NCBI GenBank assembly: GCA_964539655.1
Contig: CAZIJH010000001.1
Coordinates: 62,001-126,000 of the forward strand
Reading direction: 5' to 3'
Length of the DNA stretch: 64,000 bases
From: CAZIJH01 sp964539655
GTDB lineage: Archaea > Aenigmatarchaeota > Aenigmatarchaeia > CG10238-14 > SCSR01
Under the pieces are notes generated by a model that saw nothing but the letters and a program-made list of their open reading frames with translations, ran no database searches and was not told the DNA's origin. This document shows positions 1 through 8,923 of this stretch, piece by piece. The translations under genes and the position numbers were made by a program. Every line of letters begins with the position of its first letter. The stretch's first letter is position 1.

Positions 1-1669
1 CTATGCTCTGGCAAGTTGTTTGCGAAAACGGCAAAATATATTTCAGATTTCTGTTCACAGTTAAATTGAATTTGTAATAATCGTAGGTCTGGTTGAAGAA
101 GCACGTCTTCACGAAATCTGAAGACGGCCCGTTGTAGATCAGCCCGCTCGAGATTGACTGAGAGGATTCTATGTTGTCGTACGAGCATGCGTAATAGCTT
201 GACAGGTTCGCCGAATTGTAGCATCCAGTAAAGAACGGTCCCTGAATTGAATTATTATATTCTGTTTTGACCTCGTCTGAGGTTAATGCTCGCGAGTAAA
301 TCTTTACATTGTCAATGGTGCCATTAAAATATCCGCTCAGTTCATTGTAGCCTATGCTCCAGTTCCCAGTATACGTGTCTGGCGCACTTCTTGCAAAAGA
401 CGAACTCACCGCGTTCTTGTATATTTTTAAAGTCGCTCCGTCGTAGGTGAATCCGACAAATGCCCATTCGTTTGCTGTGAGAGTCGCTCCCACGCTACCC
501 GCTCCGTTGAATTGTACAGCAAGTCCTTCGTTCACCGCATAAAATAATCTTATTATTGACTGGCCAGTTGAAACTCCAAAAATCTCTTTTGAATTGAGGT
601 CGTTTGGTTTTATCCATGCTAACACTGAAATAGGTTTCCCTGTAACGTAATTCGTGGTCGAACTTGGAGGTATGTTTATGTAATCGTTGCTTCCGTCGAA
701 TTTCAAGCAGCTGTTAAATTTGCAGTCCGTATAGTTCCATCCAGAATTCCATGCCTGACTCACTCCGTTTATTATTCCCGTGTTGCCGTTGTTCGAATAG
801 TCTGCAACGTTCGTTCCGCTATTGTCATCGAACTTCCACCATGCAACAAGGCTGTCATTCACGGAACTTATTCCTTCGTCGTATCCTCCCATTCTGATTA
901 CATCTGTCGTCGCATTCGATGAGAGATGGTAAATCAGATTCGCGGTGCTCTGGTTCGCGGAAACATTTTTCACAGTCACGAGCAGGAAATCCGCGCCTGT
1001 GGGAAGTGTGTACAAAACTTCGTATTCCGTGTTGGTCAGATTCGATTTTATGTGGGCAAGGGCCTCCGCCTTCGCGAGATTGTTCGATTCGGACACGAGT
1101 TTTGAATATCCGATCCCCCAGCTGCTGTTGGAATAATTTCCGATCATTATGCTTGTGTCATTGGGACGTAATGTCTGGCCGGAACCTTTCAGCCTTATTG
1201 TTTTAATTATGTCGGTGGTGTTTATCGAATCGAAGTTAGTCTCAGTTCCGTTTTTCGAGAGGACCACTTCGAGAATTTCGTTTTCCAAGATAAGATTCGT
1301 CGAGTTCTGGTTCGCTCTTGCGGTTCCCCCGACTATTGTCTGTATGTTGTCCTCTTTCTTGAACGACCCTATCTGAAGGATGTCGCTTGTCAGTCCGAGC
1401 TCGTACTCGAACGTGCCTGATACTGGTAAAACTCTGTACGTTCCGTCCGTGATTTTTATCGGAACTTTTCGCAGGCTGCCCGGGCTTTCGGAGGCGACCT
1501 CGGTTATGAAATTGTTCAGCGTCTTCATGTTCTGCGCCGCCTCGTTGATTATCGCGCCCTCCTTCGCCCTGCTTATGGTCTGCCCGCCTATTGATAGGAC
1601 GATCGAAACTGAAACGATGCTCAGCAGGACTATAAAGACGGTCGATATGAATGTTGATACCCCCTTCAT
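1..1669 (-). CDS. Pilin-like surface protein with LamG lectin domain (3' end cut by window)
   Basis: Open reading frame from ATG at 1669 to the left edge without a stop. The N-terminus MKGVSTFISTVFIVLLSI fits an archaeal class III signal: Lys-Gly, then a hydrophobic helix used for pilus assembly. From about residue 272 a LamG/concanavalin-like domain begins with SLVAWWKFDDNSG and continues through SCLKFDGSNDYINIP, typical of carbohydrate-binding jelly rolls. Many Asn-X-Ser/Thr sites fit an exported glycoprotein. GAGGTG lies 8 nt before the ATG. It lies 4 nt after the small RHH-like gene and ends the pseudopilin series. A minor pilin or tip adhesin is inferred; the C-terminus is unseen. Confidence 0.82.
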   Translation of the reverse strand, partial: MKGVSTFISTVFIVLLSIVSVSIVLSIGGQTISRAKEGAIINEAAQNMKTLNNFITEVASESPGSLRKVPIKITDGTYRVLPVSGTFEYELGLTSDILQIGSFKKEDNIQTIVGGTARANQNSTNLILENEILEVVLSKNGTETNFDSINTTDIIKTIRLKGSGQTLRPNDTSIMIGNYSNSSWGIGYSKLVSESNNLAKAEALAHIKSNLTNTEYEVLYTLPTGADFLLVTVKNVSANQSTANLIYHLSSNATTDVIRMGGYDEGISSVNDSLVAWWKFDDNSGTNVADYSNNGNTGIINGVSQAWNSGWNYTDCKFNSCLKFDGSNDYINIPPSSTTNYVTGKPISVLAWIKPNDLNSKEIFGVSTGQSIIRLFYAVNEGLAVQFNGAGSVGATLTANEWAFVGFTYDGATLKIYKNAVSSSFARSAPDTYTGNWSIGYNELSGYFNGTIDNVKIYSRALTSDEVKTEYNNSIQGPFFTGCYNSANLSSYYACSYDNIESSQSISSGLIYNGPSSDFVKTCFFNQTYDYYKFNLTVNRNLKYILPFSQTTCQSI

Positions 1670-1673
1670 CTGA

Positions 1674-1817
1674 TCACACCTCTTTCAGGCCTTTTTTCAA
1701 AGCTTCCTCGACTATTTTTTTTATTCCCCCTTTTTCCAGACCGAATCTTTTCATCACTTTCTTTTCCAGTTCGTCCCAAAGTTCATCGGAAATTTCCACA
1801 AAAAGTTTCTTGCTCAT
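1674..1817 (-). CDS. Small ribbon-helix-helix-like protein, 47 aa
   Basis: ATG at 1817, TGA at 1674-1676. The protein begins MSKKLFVEISDELWDELEK and ends in a Lys-rich helix. A short beta strand (KKLFVEIS) followed by two amphipathic helices is the layout of ribbon-helix-helix DNA-binding or antitoxin proteins. It is the first gene of a two-gene unit with the LamG pilin, 4 nt apart, and sits directly behind a repeat-rich AT promoter. Autoregulation of the surface-protein gene is inferred. No toxin partner is visible, so an antitoxin role is unlikely. Confidence 0.7.
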   Translation of the reverse strand: MSKKLFVEISDELWDELEKKVMKRFGLEKGGIKKIVEEALKKGLKEV

Positions 1818-1820
1818 AAA

Positions 1821-1860
1821 ATCAATATATATAAATATATCAATATAGATATATATTGAT
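1821..1860 (-). promoter_or_regulatory. AT-rich promoter with repeated ATATTGAT operator-like sites
   Basis: ATCAATATAT at 1821-1830 is the exact inverted partner of ATATATTGAT at 1851-1860. A further ATCAATATA at 1839-1847 repeats the first site 18 bp on. The block holds the only TATA-like sequence before the RHH-like gene, whose ATG begins 4 nt downstream on the minus strand. The spacing fits binding of dimeric RHH proteins along one DNA face; autorepression is inferred. Confidence 0.5.
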
Positions 1861-1939
1861 TGAGCGGAGCTCGCTCTTGGGTCTAAACTCTTCAGCGCCG
1901 GAAGATGAGGAAACGATTCTGGTGCTTCTGTAATTATTT

Positions 1940-2598
1940 CTAACTGATGTCGAAAGTCTGGTCGAATCTGTCGCGCTGTTCCGTCTTGGATCCCAGAACC
2001 CTGACATCGAAGAATCCTACGAATTTTGTCCTGTTAAGCTCGACGAGAACCGTGACGTTTTCCGTCCTGCCGCTCTCGAAATTATTTTTGTAGAAAATGT
2101 GCATGCTGAAATTCCTGTTCGTGTTCACGTTGAAAGTGAAATTTGTCGTTATGATTTTCCCGGCAGAGATGCCGTTGAAAGTCTGGTTTGAAAGGGTGTT
2201 GGAACTGAAATTAAGATTTATGCTGTCGAGAGTCGAATCGAAAAAATTGTAGATTGTGATGTTCAGCCTCTCGTCTGTATTTGAAATTACATCACTGTAC
2301 AGTGACCCGACAAAAATTCCCTGAAGTTTGGCATTCTTTCCTCCAAAGACATTTTTCGAAAAATCTATGAACTGCACAGTCNNNNNNNNNNTATGTTTTC
2401 TGGCGAGTCTGTGCTAAATGACACTGAGTTGACGAGTTCGTTCCTGAAATTCTCGAATTCCAATTTTTCAAAATTGTTTTCAAGCGCTCTTTTGTTTTCG
2501 ATCACTTGCGTGAGATTCAGCCCGCCTTTTATAAGGACTAGGACTGTCACTATCGTGATCGCCGCTATGATGAACATTTGTCCTTTCTTATTTTTCAT
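1940..2598 (-). CDS. Pseudopilin-like protein interrupted by an assembly gap
   Basis: Start ATG 2598 gives MKNKKGQMFIIAAITIVTV, a class III pilin signal with Gly-Gln at the likely cleavage point and a hydrophobic helix. The reading runs into 10 Ns at 2382-2391 and resumes as QFIDFSKNVFGGK in another frame to a TAG stop at 1940. Both parts read well, so one gene with a gap of unknown true length is more likely than two genes; the true gap should be 2 modulo 3 long if the frame is intact. The distal part is a beta-rich exported domain with Asn-X-Thr sites. It is one of several minor pilin-like genes in a row. Confidence 0.75.
2382..2391. other. Run of 10 N (scaffold gap)
   Basis: Ten consecutive N bases inside a coding region. 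A fixed run of 10 with a frame change across it marks an assembler-inserted gap whose true length is not 10. Confidence 0.95.
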
Positions 2599-2599
2599 T

Positions 2600-2998
2600 T
2601 CAGTCAGCCGTCCACATGTAAAGTATTATTCTTTTGTTAGTTGAATTTGCCGCGTCTCCCGCGATTATGTAGTCGACCGAAACAATTTTTCTGACATCTT
2701 TTGTGATAAGATAGCAGTCCGTGCTCGAGCAGATTTGCACTTGGTGCTCGACGTGTCCTGGAATGAATGACGAGATTTTTGTGTCAATCGTAGTGTTGTC
2801 GTTGTTCAGCACATAAGGCCTCAGCTGCCCGGATCTGTCAAGTCCTGTTAGCGTCTCGATTCCTTTCATTTTCCAGTTCGCGGTTTCGAAATCCGGAACG
2901 GCCTGACTTCCGTTGTATATCACTGCGTAGACTCCCATTATCACAAGTATCGCAATCACCGCTTCCAGACTTTTCATTAGACCTTTTCTATTTTTCAT
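2600..2998 (-). CDS. Pseudopilin-like protein, 132 aa
   Basis: The N-terminus MKNRKGLMKSLEAVIAILVI has a short basic segment, a Gly-Leu cleavage candidate, a Glu near position +5 of the mature chain (a residue needed for pilin assembly in many systems) and a hydrophobic helix. The remainder is a small extracellular domain with one Cys pair (CSSTDC). It lies 1 nt upstream of the next pseudopilin and 6 nt after the preceding gene, so it is co-transcribed. The family is not recognised beyond the pilin N-terminus. Confidence 0.75.
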   Translation of the reverse strand: MKNRKGLMKSLEAVIAILVIMGVYAVIYNGSQAVPDFETANWKMKGIETLTGLDRSGQLRPYVLNNDNTTIDTKISSFIPGHVEHQVQICSSTDCYLITKDVRKIVSVDYIIAGDAANSTNKRIILYMWTAD

Positions 2999-3004
2999 TT
3001 TGAT

Positions 3005-3718
3005 TCACTCATCCGTCAGCTCTAGATTGAAGATATATTGGCTGCCGAAAGTCTGTAGCAAATCATCGTAAGTAAGATTTCTCAACGCGGTTAATTTCGA
3101 AGATGACACTGAATTTGTAAGCTCTGCCGGATATTTGGTCAGTTGCACATTGGGCGCCGTGCTCGGGAAAGATATCGAAGTGAAGTTGGTCGCGTTTATG
3201 TTTTTGTTTCCTGAGTAGAAAATATAAAATGTTTTCTTCCCGCTTGCCGGCAACGAGACGTTGAAAACTATGTCCGTCTTGTTTACGTATTGGCTGCCGC
3301 TCCTGCAGTATGACATGTTGTAAAAGCTGAACATGTGCTCGATGTTCGATTCGTTGTAAATCCTTATCGAGGTGTCCCATGTTTTATTCAAACAGTTGTT
3401 GTCAAAACTTGCAGTGAAGTTTACCGTTATGTTGTTCGCCACAGATCCGCTAAGATCCTGTATCACGATCGGCATTTTGTACAGGTCCGTGACAAGTCCG
3501 GTTCTGAACGGAACGCTCCCCTGCGAATCCTCCCAATTTTCAGGCAGCCCTTTGCTGCTGAACAGGGAATTGAAAACATTGAACCCTACCGTTCTGAGTT
3601 CTGCGTCAAGCGACATTCCCGTGAAGCTCTGGTAATAGCTGACGACAAGCGAAATTAAAAATGTGATTGACACGAGGAACAGTCCTGCAGCGATTGCGAA
3701 ATCAATTGTCGATGACAT
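3005..3718 (-). CDS. Pilin-like or pilus-associated exported protein, 237 aa
   Basis: MSSTIDFAIAAGLFLVSITFL gives one N-terminal membrane helix without a clear Lys-Gly cleavage site, so anchoring rather than class III processing is possible. The extracellular part is beta-rich, with many Asn-X-Ser/Thr sites and two spaced Cys residues. The gene abuts its upstream neighbour exactly (stop and start adjacent at 3718/3719), which supports translational coupling. A role as a minor structural component of the pilus is inferred from context only. Confidence 0.68.
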   Translation of the reverse strand: MSSTIDFAIAAGLFLVSITFLISLVVSYYQSFTGMSLDAELRTVGFNVFNSLFSSKGLPENWEDSQGSVPFRTGLVTDLYKMPIVIQDLSGSVANNITVNFTASFDNNCLNKTWDTSIRIYNESNIEHMFSFYNMSYCRSGSQYVNKTDIVFNVSLPASGKKTFYIFYSGNKNINATNFTSISFPSTAPNVQLTKYPAELTNSVSSSKLTALRNLTYDDLLQTFGSQYIFNLELTDE

Positions 3719-4300
3719 CTATTCTACGCTTCCTATGTTAATCAGAATATCCAGCGATCCGAGCACGATCATGTCGCGGATAGTTCCGTTGATGTTGTAC
3801 TTGTAATAGCGGAGAGTCGTGTTCTGGCCGTTCCTTGCTTTTCCCTGCACTGACACGTCTATGTTTGGTATGTCGTACTCCACTTCAACTTCAGGATCTC
3901 CGTTTGTCCTTCCAACAACCCTCGCGTTCGAGTTCGAAATTATTGTAGACACGTTGGTTCCGTCGATTGTCACAAGCGAAATCAGCGGAGTGAGCTGGCT
4001 GGCGGACACGAGAAATATTTCGTAATTGTTGTTGGAGACTTTGTCTGGCAGGTTGAGATTGACTTCGCTTATCAGCATTGAAGTGTAATTTCCCGGACTA
4101 GCCCTTGAGCTTTTTGCCACATCATATAGCTTAACAACGTTGTCAGACACCTGAGCGGAGATCTGCCTGAGCTCCTGTTTTATTTCGCTGTCCGAGATGC
4201 TCCTGTAGAATGAGAATGCGAGCAGTGTCACGCCTACAATCATGACGACGCTGAGAAGGATCACCAGCGTGTACTCGACGAAATGTGACTCGCCTTTCAT
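3719..4300 (-). CDS. Pseudopilin-like protein, 193 aa
   Basis: The start MKGESHFVEYTLVILLSVVM resembles the class III motif: Lys-Gly, then a mature end with Glu-Tyr followed by hydrophobic residues, as in archaellins and pilins. The soluble part has a heptad-like helix (residues 35-65) and then a beta domain. It is the first gene of the minus-strand pseudopilin series, and its ATG is 59 nt from the divergent pilin at 4360, so the two transcripts share an intergenic promoter region. Confidence 0.75.
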   Translation of the reverse strand: MKGESHFVEYTLVILLSVVMIVGVTLLAFSFYRSISDSEIKQELRQISAQVSDNVVKLYDVAKSSRASPGNYTSMLISEVNLNLPDKVSNNNYEIFLVSASQLTPLISLVTIDGTNVSTIISNSNARVVGRTNGDPEVEVEYDIPNIDVSVQGKARNGQNTTLRYYKYNINGTIRDMIVLGSLDILINIGSVE

Positions 4301-4359
4301 TACTTACAATTTGAATTGCGGTGTAAATATTTATTTGGGACAAAACCGAAGTTTTATTC

Positions 4360-4791
4360 ATGAAAACGGGTGCGGGAACTAAGGGTATTTCTCCTCTTGT
4401 CGCGTCTGTTCTCCTTATCGCTGTCACTATGACGATTGCGGGATTTCTCGCTTACTGGTCGTCGAGCTTCGTGAGCACGCAGACCGAGCGCTTTTCCAAC
4501 CAGTCCGTTGCGACCGAATGCAATTTCGGAAATTTCGTGGTGTATTCGTGCGTTTATTCTGTAAACTCGTCGCAGGTCAACATAATTTTGAGCAACACGG
4601 GATCGGTTGAATTGAAGGATTTGGTCGCCTACGTGATCTATCCGAACAACACAATTCCGACGTTCTCGCTGAATGGGACTCTGCCAACGAAGTCTTTGAA
4701 GCCTTTCACGCTGGCCGGCGTGTCTTCGGGCTATTCGAAAATAAATATAAGGACTGCCTGCTCAAATGTATATACAGAGGTTAGTTGTTGA
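4360..4791 (+). CDS. Archaeal type IV pilin, 143 aa
   Basis: The N-terminal block KGISPLVASVLLIAVTMTIA is the conserved archaeal pilin N-domain (a prepilin-peptidase site after Lys-Gly, then a long hydrophobic helix that packs in the fibre core). The rest is a short beta domain with a small number of Cys (Cys at 55 and 65, and two near the end) that could form disulfides. The stop TGA is directly followed by the ATG of a second pilin, so the two are a translationally coupled pair and probably the major pilins of the locus. Confidence 0.88.
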   Translation: MKTGAGTKGISPLVASVLLIAVTMTIAGFLAYWSSSFVSTQTERFSNQSVATECNFGNFVVYSCVYSVNSSQVNIILSNTGSVELKDLVAYVIYPNNTIPTFSLNGTLPTKSLKPFTLAGVSSGYSKINIRTACSNVYTEVSC

Positions 4792-5274
4792 ATGGCAGGA
4801 ATCGGCGGAAAATCAAAGGGTATCTCTCCTCTCATCGCTACGGTTCTTCTTATTTCATTCACAGTCGCAGTCGCCGGAATTATCGCGACATGGATCACGG
4901 GTTTTGCGACAACGACGAGCGAATCCGTTTCGAAGCAGTCCAACAACGAGATCAACTGCGCGTACGGCGCGATCAACATAAGGAGCCTGAGATATGCGAG
5001 CCCGTACCTGTCGGGACTGATTGAAAACAACGGCCAGATAGATCTTGGAAACATATCGATTTCGATTGTGTACCAGAATGCGACTTCCGAAAAAGTCTCG
5101 CTTTGCAAGTCCGGAATGACCGGGCAATCCTGCTCCGTCTCGAACTTGACGCTCAGGGTGTCTGAACAGCAGAGCTTCAATTTCTCGCTCAACGGAAGCA
5201 ACTACGAAGAAATTCGTGTGGTATCGAACTGCTCGAATGTGGTCGACACTGCGAAAAGGGTCGACGTTTCTTAA
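4792..5274 (+). CDS. Archaeal type IV pilin, 160 aa
   Basis: Paralogue of the preceding pilin: KGISPLIATVLLISFTVAVA is the class III cleavage site and assembly helix. The mature domain is beta-rich with several Asn-X-Ser/Thr sites and Cys pairs (CKSGMTGQSC; a CS near the end). Zero spacing to the upstream stop indicates coupling. It ends convergently with the membrane platform genes. An alternating two-pilin fibre or major/minor pilin roles are possible. Confidence 0.88.
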   Translation: MAGIGGKSKGISPLIATVLLISFTVAVAGIIATWITGFATTTSESVSKQSNNEINCAYGAINIRSLRYASPYLSGLIENNGQIDLGNISISIVYQNATSEKVSLCKSGMTGQSCSVSNLTLRVSEQQSFNFSLNGSNYEEIRVVSNCSNVVDTAKRVDVS

Positions 5275-5312
5275 AAAGATTTTTCCTTAAAAGAATTTAT
5301 TTAAAAATAATT

Positions 5313-6164
5313 TTACCCGAGAACTAGGAATACGAAAAGTCCGACTGCCATCATGAACACGCTGTGTTTTATCCCCGCGATCAGAGCGCCTTCCGACATC
5401 TTTCCGACGGATATGCCCGCGAAAAATCCCTGCATCAGGATCAGGTTCTGGAATATTCCCCGGTATTCTTCCTTCAGCCTGGTGGGATCTATTCCCGAGG
5501 TGTTCGTCGGCATGTTCTGCGTCAGGCTGGGTACGAGGAATTTCTCGAGACCGAGTATCACTGCGAGGAAGACGAAGAATATTATGTAGCCCGTTATGAT
5601 TTGCGACTGCAGGTACATTTTTCTTTCTTCTCTCAGCCTGTCGACCTCGACCGACGTGTTGCTCAGGGCTTCGAACGTGTCCGCAAGGTTGCCTCCGTAG
5701 TTGTGGCTCTCTATGACCGACGATATGACTCTCCCTATAACTTTGGAATTTACCTGTTTAGAAAAATTTAGCAGCGCCTTCTCGACGGTTATCCCCCATT
5801 CGAGCTGCGCTGAAATTTTTTTCACGTAAAGGGTCAGCGGGCCGTAGTTGTTGTCGGACAGTGTCTTGAATGCCTGGGGAACTGGCATCCCGCCTCTGAT
5901 CGTGTCGACGAAGTCGCGCAGGAAAACCGGGAAATTCTCCTCGAGCTGCTTCTCTTTCCTGTATTTGCTGTACTGTATGAGTATTATCGGAATCGCGAAT
6001 GTCATAGCTGCAATAAAATTTATGGTCATGAATATCGACGAGACTTCGCTCAATAGGTAGAAATTTATCACTATGATCGAGAGGGAAAGCATCCCGTTCA
6101 TCATCATGATCACTAAAAGCTTGAAATCGATCTTGTATTTTCCAATCTTGACTGTCTGGTACAT
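5313..6164 (-). CDS. Type II/IV secretion membrane platform protein (TadC/FlaJ family), 283 aa
   Basis: ATG at 6164 (MYQTVKIGKYKIDF) is preferred over the longer frame from 6209, which would overlap the upstream gene far more. The segment FPVFLRDFVDTIRGGMPVPQA is the GspF/TadC signature, followed by an amphipathic domain and C-terminal membrane helices. The start is 4 nt downstream of the AUA before the upstream stop, so the pair is coupled. With its neighbour it would form the inner-membrane platform that the ATPase drives during pilus assembly. Confidence 0.85.
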   Translation of the reverse strand: MYQTVKIGKYKIDFKLLVIMMMNGMLSLSIIVINFYLLSEVSSIFMTINFIAAMTFAIPIILIQYSKYRKEKQLEENFPVFLRDFVDTIRGGMPVPQAFKTLSDNNYGPLTLYVKKISAQLEWGITVEKALLNFSKQVNSKVIGRVISSVIESHNYGGNLADTFEALSNTSVEVDRLREERKMYLQSQIITGYIIFFVFLAVILGLEKFLVPSLTQNMPTNTSGIDPTRLKEEYRGIFQNLILMQGFFAGISVGKMSEGALIAGIKHSVFMMAVGLFVFLVLG

Positions 6165-6165
6165 T

Positions 6166-7044
6166 TTATATCTCGACCTCGATTCCTTTGAGGAACAGCA
6201 GGAACGCAATGTTGACGACTGGTATCAGCAGATAGATGCTCAGCTTGGTGAGGAAAAGGATGTCGAATCCACCTATGTTAGGCTCAATCATGTTCATGAC
6301 CGCAAAAAGAGAAATGATGAACAGCGGCGTGGCGACGAGTATTCCTGTGTAGAATTCGGCTGACGCGGAGAGCTGCTGCAGGAATTTCTCTCTTTTCATT
6401 TTCCAGTCGAAGAGCGCCTGGTCCCCGGCATTCTTCAGGAAAACTTTCACGTCTCCCCCCGCTTCCGTCGCGGTGAAGAATCCGAGAAGCACCTGCTTGA
6501 AATCTTCCGACGGAGTCCTCGCGGCAACATCCTTGACTGCCGTCAGCGGATCTGTCCCGAAAACTTCGATGTTTCTGACTATCTTGCCCATTTCTTTCGA
6601 TATCTCGCCGTATTCGTCGAACCTGCTGATGAGCTTGAAAATCACGTACGGAGGCACGCCCGATTGCGCGACCGCTCCCATGTGCGTGAGTACGAACGGA
6701 AGGTTCGTCTCGATATTTTTTCTCCTCGAGCTCGTTTTCTGGTATGGATAGAGGAAGCCCATCATGAAAATTATTACCGAAGTGCTTAACGGGACGAATA
6801 TGGAAGAAGTTATTTTGAACAGCAATGGAAGCTGCAAATTTATTACAAGGAAAATCATCTGCAGGCTTATGAAAGTCGAAACGAATCCGACGAGCGTGTA
6901 GAAAAAAACCTGGCTCATGTAATTTTTCATCGTGACTTTCATGTCGGCGCGCACGAGGTTGTCCTTCACGAACGAGAAAATTCCGGAATTTTTTTCGATA
7001 AACGGACCGAACATCTGAAGCGGAAGCCCTTTTGTGATCGCCAT
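6166..7044 (-). CDS. Type II/IV secretion membrane platform protein (TadC/FlaJ family), 292 aa
   Basis: Two N-terminal membrane helices (about residues 48-105), then the GspF-type helical domain with NLPFVLTHMGAVAQSGVPP, then further helices near the C-terminus. Two consecutive TadC-like genes behind one ATPase is a common archaeal pilus layout, in contrast to the single FlaJ of archaella. It lies 60 nt from the ATPase gene on the same strand. Confidence 0.85.
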   Translation of the reverse strand: MAITKGLPLQMFGPFIEKNSGIFSFVKDNLVRADMKVTMKNYMSQVFFYTLVGFVSTFISLQMIFLVINLQLPLLFKITSSIFVPLSTSVIIFMMGFLYPYQKTSSRRKNIETNLPFVLTHMGAVAQSGVPPYVIFKLISRFDEYGEISKEMGKIVRNIEVFGTDPLTAVKDVAARTPSEDFKQVLLGFFTATEAGGDVKVFLKNAGDQALFDWKMKREKFLQQLSASAEFYTGILVATPLFIISLFAVMNMIEPNIGGFDILFLTKLSIYLLIPVVNIAFLLFLKGIEVEI

Positions 7045-7104
7045 CGATTTCCCTGATAATTATTTTCCTTTACCCACAGATTAACCTTTTCCAGGCCAAA
7101 AAAT

Positions 7105-8916
7105 TCATTTTGGTTTCATTTTGAAACCGAGAATGCCGAGAACGGATTTCGGTCTGAGCTTCTCTTCGGTTTTTGGTTTTGACGTAACGGTATTTTCGAT
7201 TATTCCGGCTTTCCTTTCGGTGGGAATTTGAATTGGAATTTTCTTAGGAATGTATGTCTCGCCGATCAGTTCCAAAATCTTTTCCGGCTCCTTGTAATAA
7301 GTGTTGACGTACTGCGAAAATTCCATGTACTCTTTCGTGCCTTTCCGCCCCATCCACTCGAGAATCTTTCTTCTTCTCTCGACTTCCACTTCTGCTTCCT
7401 GGAAAGTGCTTCCTTTCGCTGTCGCGAATTTTTCGAGCTTCATGCTCTCGTTCACTTTTTCGTACGTGTCCGTCACTGGATCCCATCTGTAAACGACGTT
7501 CGTCTTGACTTCGTCCGTCCTCGGATCAACTGAAATTATTTCTACGATTTCCCTGATCCTCCTTGCGGACTTACCTTTTTCCTTTGCGTGTATCATCACT
7601 ACGACTACGTCGAGGCTTTCGATCAGCGTCGCAGAAAGTCCGATTGGCGGAGTTGTCAGCCTTTTGATGACCGTCTCGACTGTTCCCGCGTGGAACGTGC
7701 TGATGCTCGGGTGACCGGAAGACATTCCTTGGAACATTACGTATGCCTCGCTGCCTCTCACCTCTCCGACTATGACATAATCCGGATTCTGCCTGAAGCT
7801 CTCCTTCAGCAGGTCGAAAAGAGTTATCTCTCCGTATTTCTCTCCTGTAGGAAGGGGTATTCCGAATCCCGATCTTGCGAGTCCGGCCACCCAGTGCTGG
7901 TGCGGAATCCTGATCTCTCTCGTGTCCTCGATCGAAACGATCTTCGCCTCCGGAGGGATGAACATCGATATTGAATTCAGGAACGAGGTCTTTCCAGTGG
8001 CGACTCCTCCGACAATGAGCATCGAAGCCCCGTGCTCGAGAAGGTACCAGAAGTATGCGAACAGTTCGGAATCTGCTGTTTTCATTTCGATAAGTTCAAT
8101 CGGAGAGAACGGCTTCTCGCTGAATTTTCTGATCGTGAATGTCGGTCCGCGCGTAGCAACGTCTCCCGCGACAGTTGCCGATACTCTCGACCCGTCGGGC
8201 AAAGTCCCGTCAAGTATCGGCTCCGCGTAGCTTACGTACCTTCCGCACCTCTCTGCTAGCTTGACGACGAATTCGCGAAGATCGTCTGAATTTTTAAAAA
8301 TCACATTTGTTTTGAGGGAACCGAACTTCCTGTGGATCACGTAAACCGGAGAATCGACTCCGTCTCCGCTTATGTCTTCTATGTTCGGGTCCTGCAGCAG
8401 GCCATCGATCTCGTTGTATCCGATGAAATTCCTGTAGATGTAATACATCATCTTGACGTACGTGTTGTAATCGATCGTCATTCCCAGGTCCTCGATGACT
8501 TTTTTCACCTGCGTTTGCAGATAGTCGATTGCTTTCGATTTGTCCCTCACCCCTCCCATTCCGACATCAACGAGCTCGATTAGCGCATTTGAAATGTCCT
8601 TGAAAATTTTCCATTCGTCCTCGCTCATTTCCGGCTCGACTACGAAATAGTTAAGCTCCTTTTTGTCGGCGACCCATTTTATGTTGGCGTACGCGAAAGG
8701 GTCTACGAGAGGATAAGTGATATTTACCTTCGATATGTCGTCGAACTTCGGGAAGTCTATCATCTTCACGCTTGTCTTGATCGAGAATCCCGGAAGGTTC
8801 AGTCTCTCCGCTGCCTGCTTTGCCTGAGTATCCTTTGTATCGCTGCTGACTTTTGCGCGTTCCAATATCTTTCTGTAAAGCAAACCCCGCATATTCTTCA
8901 GGTTTTCAAATGCCAT
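7105..8916 (-). CDS. Type II/IV secretion ATPase (VirB11/GspE-like), 603 aa
   Basis: Cytoplasmic hexameric ATPase that powers pilus assembly. Walker A is GGVATGKTSF (about residue 304), the Walker B region is PDYVIVGEVRGSE, and conserved His and Arg boxes lie between. The approximately 250 residues before Walker A hold the N-terminal domain. A C-terminal extension of about 120 residues after the ATPase core ends in a Lys-rich tail. ATG at 8916 follows S26e by 7 nt. No archaellum genes (flaG, flaH, archaellins) are visible, so a pilus rather than an archaellum is the better reading. Confidence 0.92.
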   Translation of the reverse strand: MAFENLKNMRGLLYRKILERAKVSSDTKDTQAKQAAERLNLPGFSIKTSVKMIDFPKFDDISKVNITYPLVDPFAYANIKWVADKKELNYFVVEPEMSEDEWKIFKDISNALIELVDVGMGGVRDKSKAIDYLQTQVKKVIEDLGMTIDYNTYVKMMYYIYRNFIGYNEIDGLLQDPNIEDISGDGVDSPVYVIHRKFGSLKTNVIFKNSDDLREFVVKLAERCGRYVSYAEPILDGTLPDGSRVSATVAGDVATRGPTFTIRKFSEKPFSPIELIEMKTADSELFAYFWYLLEHGASMLIVGGVATGKTSFLNSISMFIPPEAKIVSIEDTREIRIPHQHWVAGLARSGFGIPLPTGEKYGEITLFDLLKESFRQNPDYVIVGEVRGSEAYVMFQGMSSGHPSISTFHAGTVETVIKRLTTPPIGLSATLIESLDVVVVMIHAKEKGKSARRIREIVEIISVDPRTDEVKTNVVYRWDPVTDTYEKVNESMKLEKFATAKGSTFQEAEVEVERRRKILEWMGRKGTKEYMEFSQYVNTYYKEPEKILELIGETYIPKKIPIQIPTERKAGIIENTVTSKPKTEEKLRPKSVLGILGFKMKPK

Positions 8917-8923
8917 TCGGAAC

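Noticed and set aside
919..1673. Plus-strand frames opposite the LamG pilin
   Set aside because: They are shadows; the minus strand reads through with a signal helix, LamG motifs and a ribosome site.
6165..6209. 15-residue N-terminal extension of the second TadC-like protein
   Set aside because: It would overlap the upstream gene by more than 40 nt; the ATG at 6164 gives a natural start.
1..8916. Archaellum operon
   Set aside because: No archaellins or FlaG/F/H homologues; the ATPase with two TadC-like proteins and ISPL-type pilins fits a pilus.
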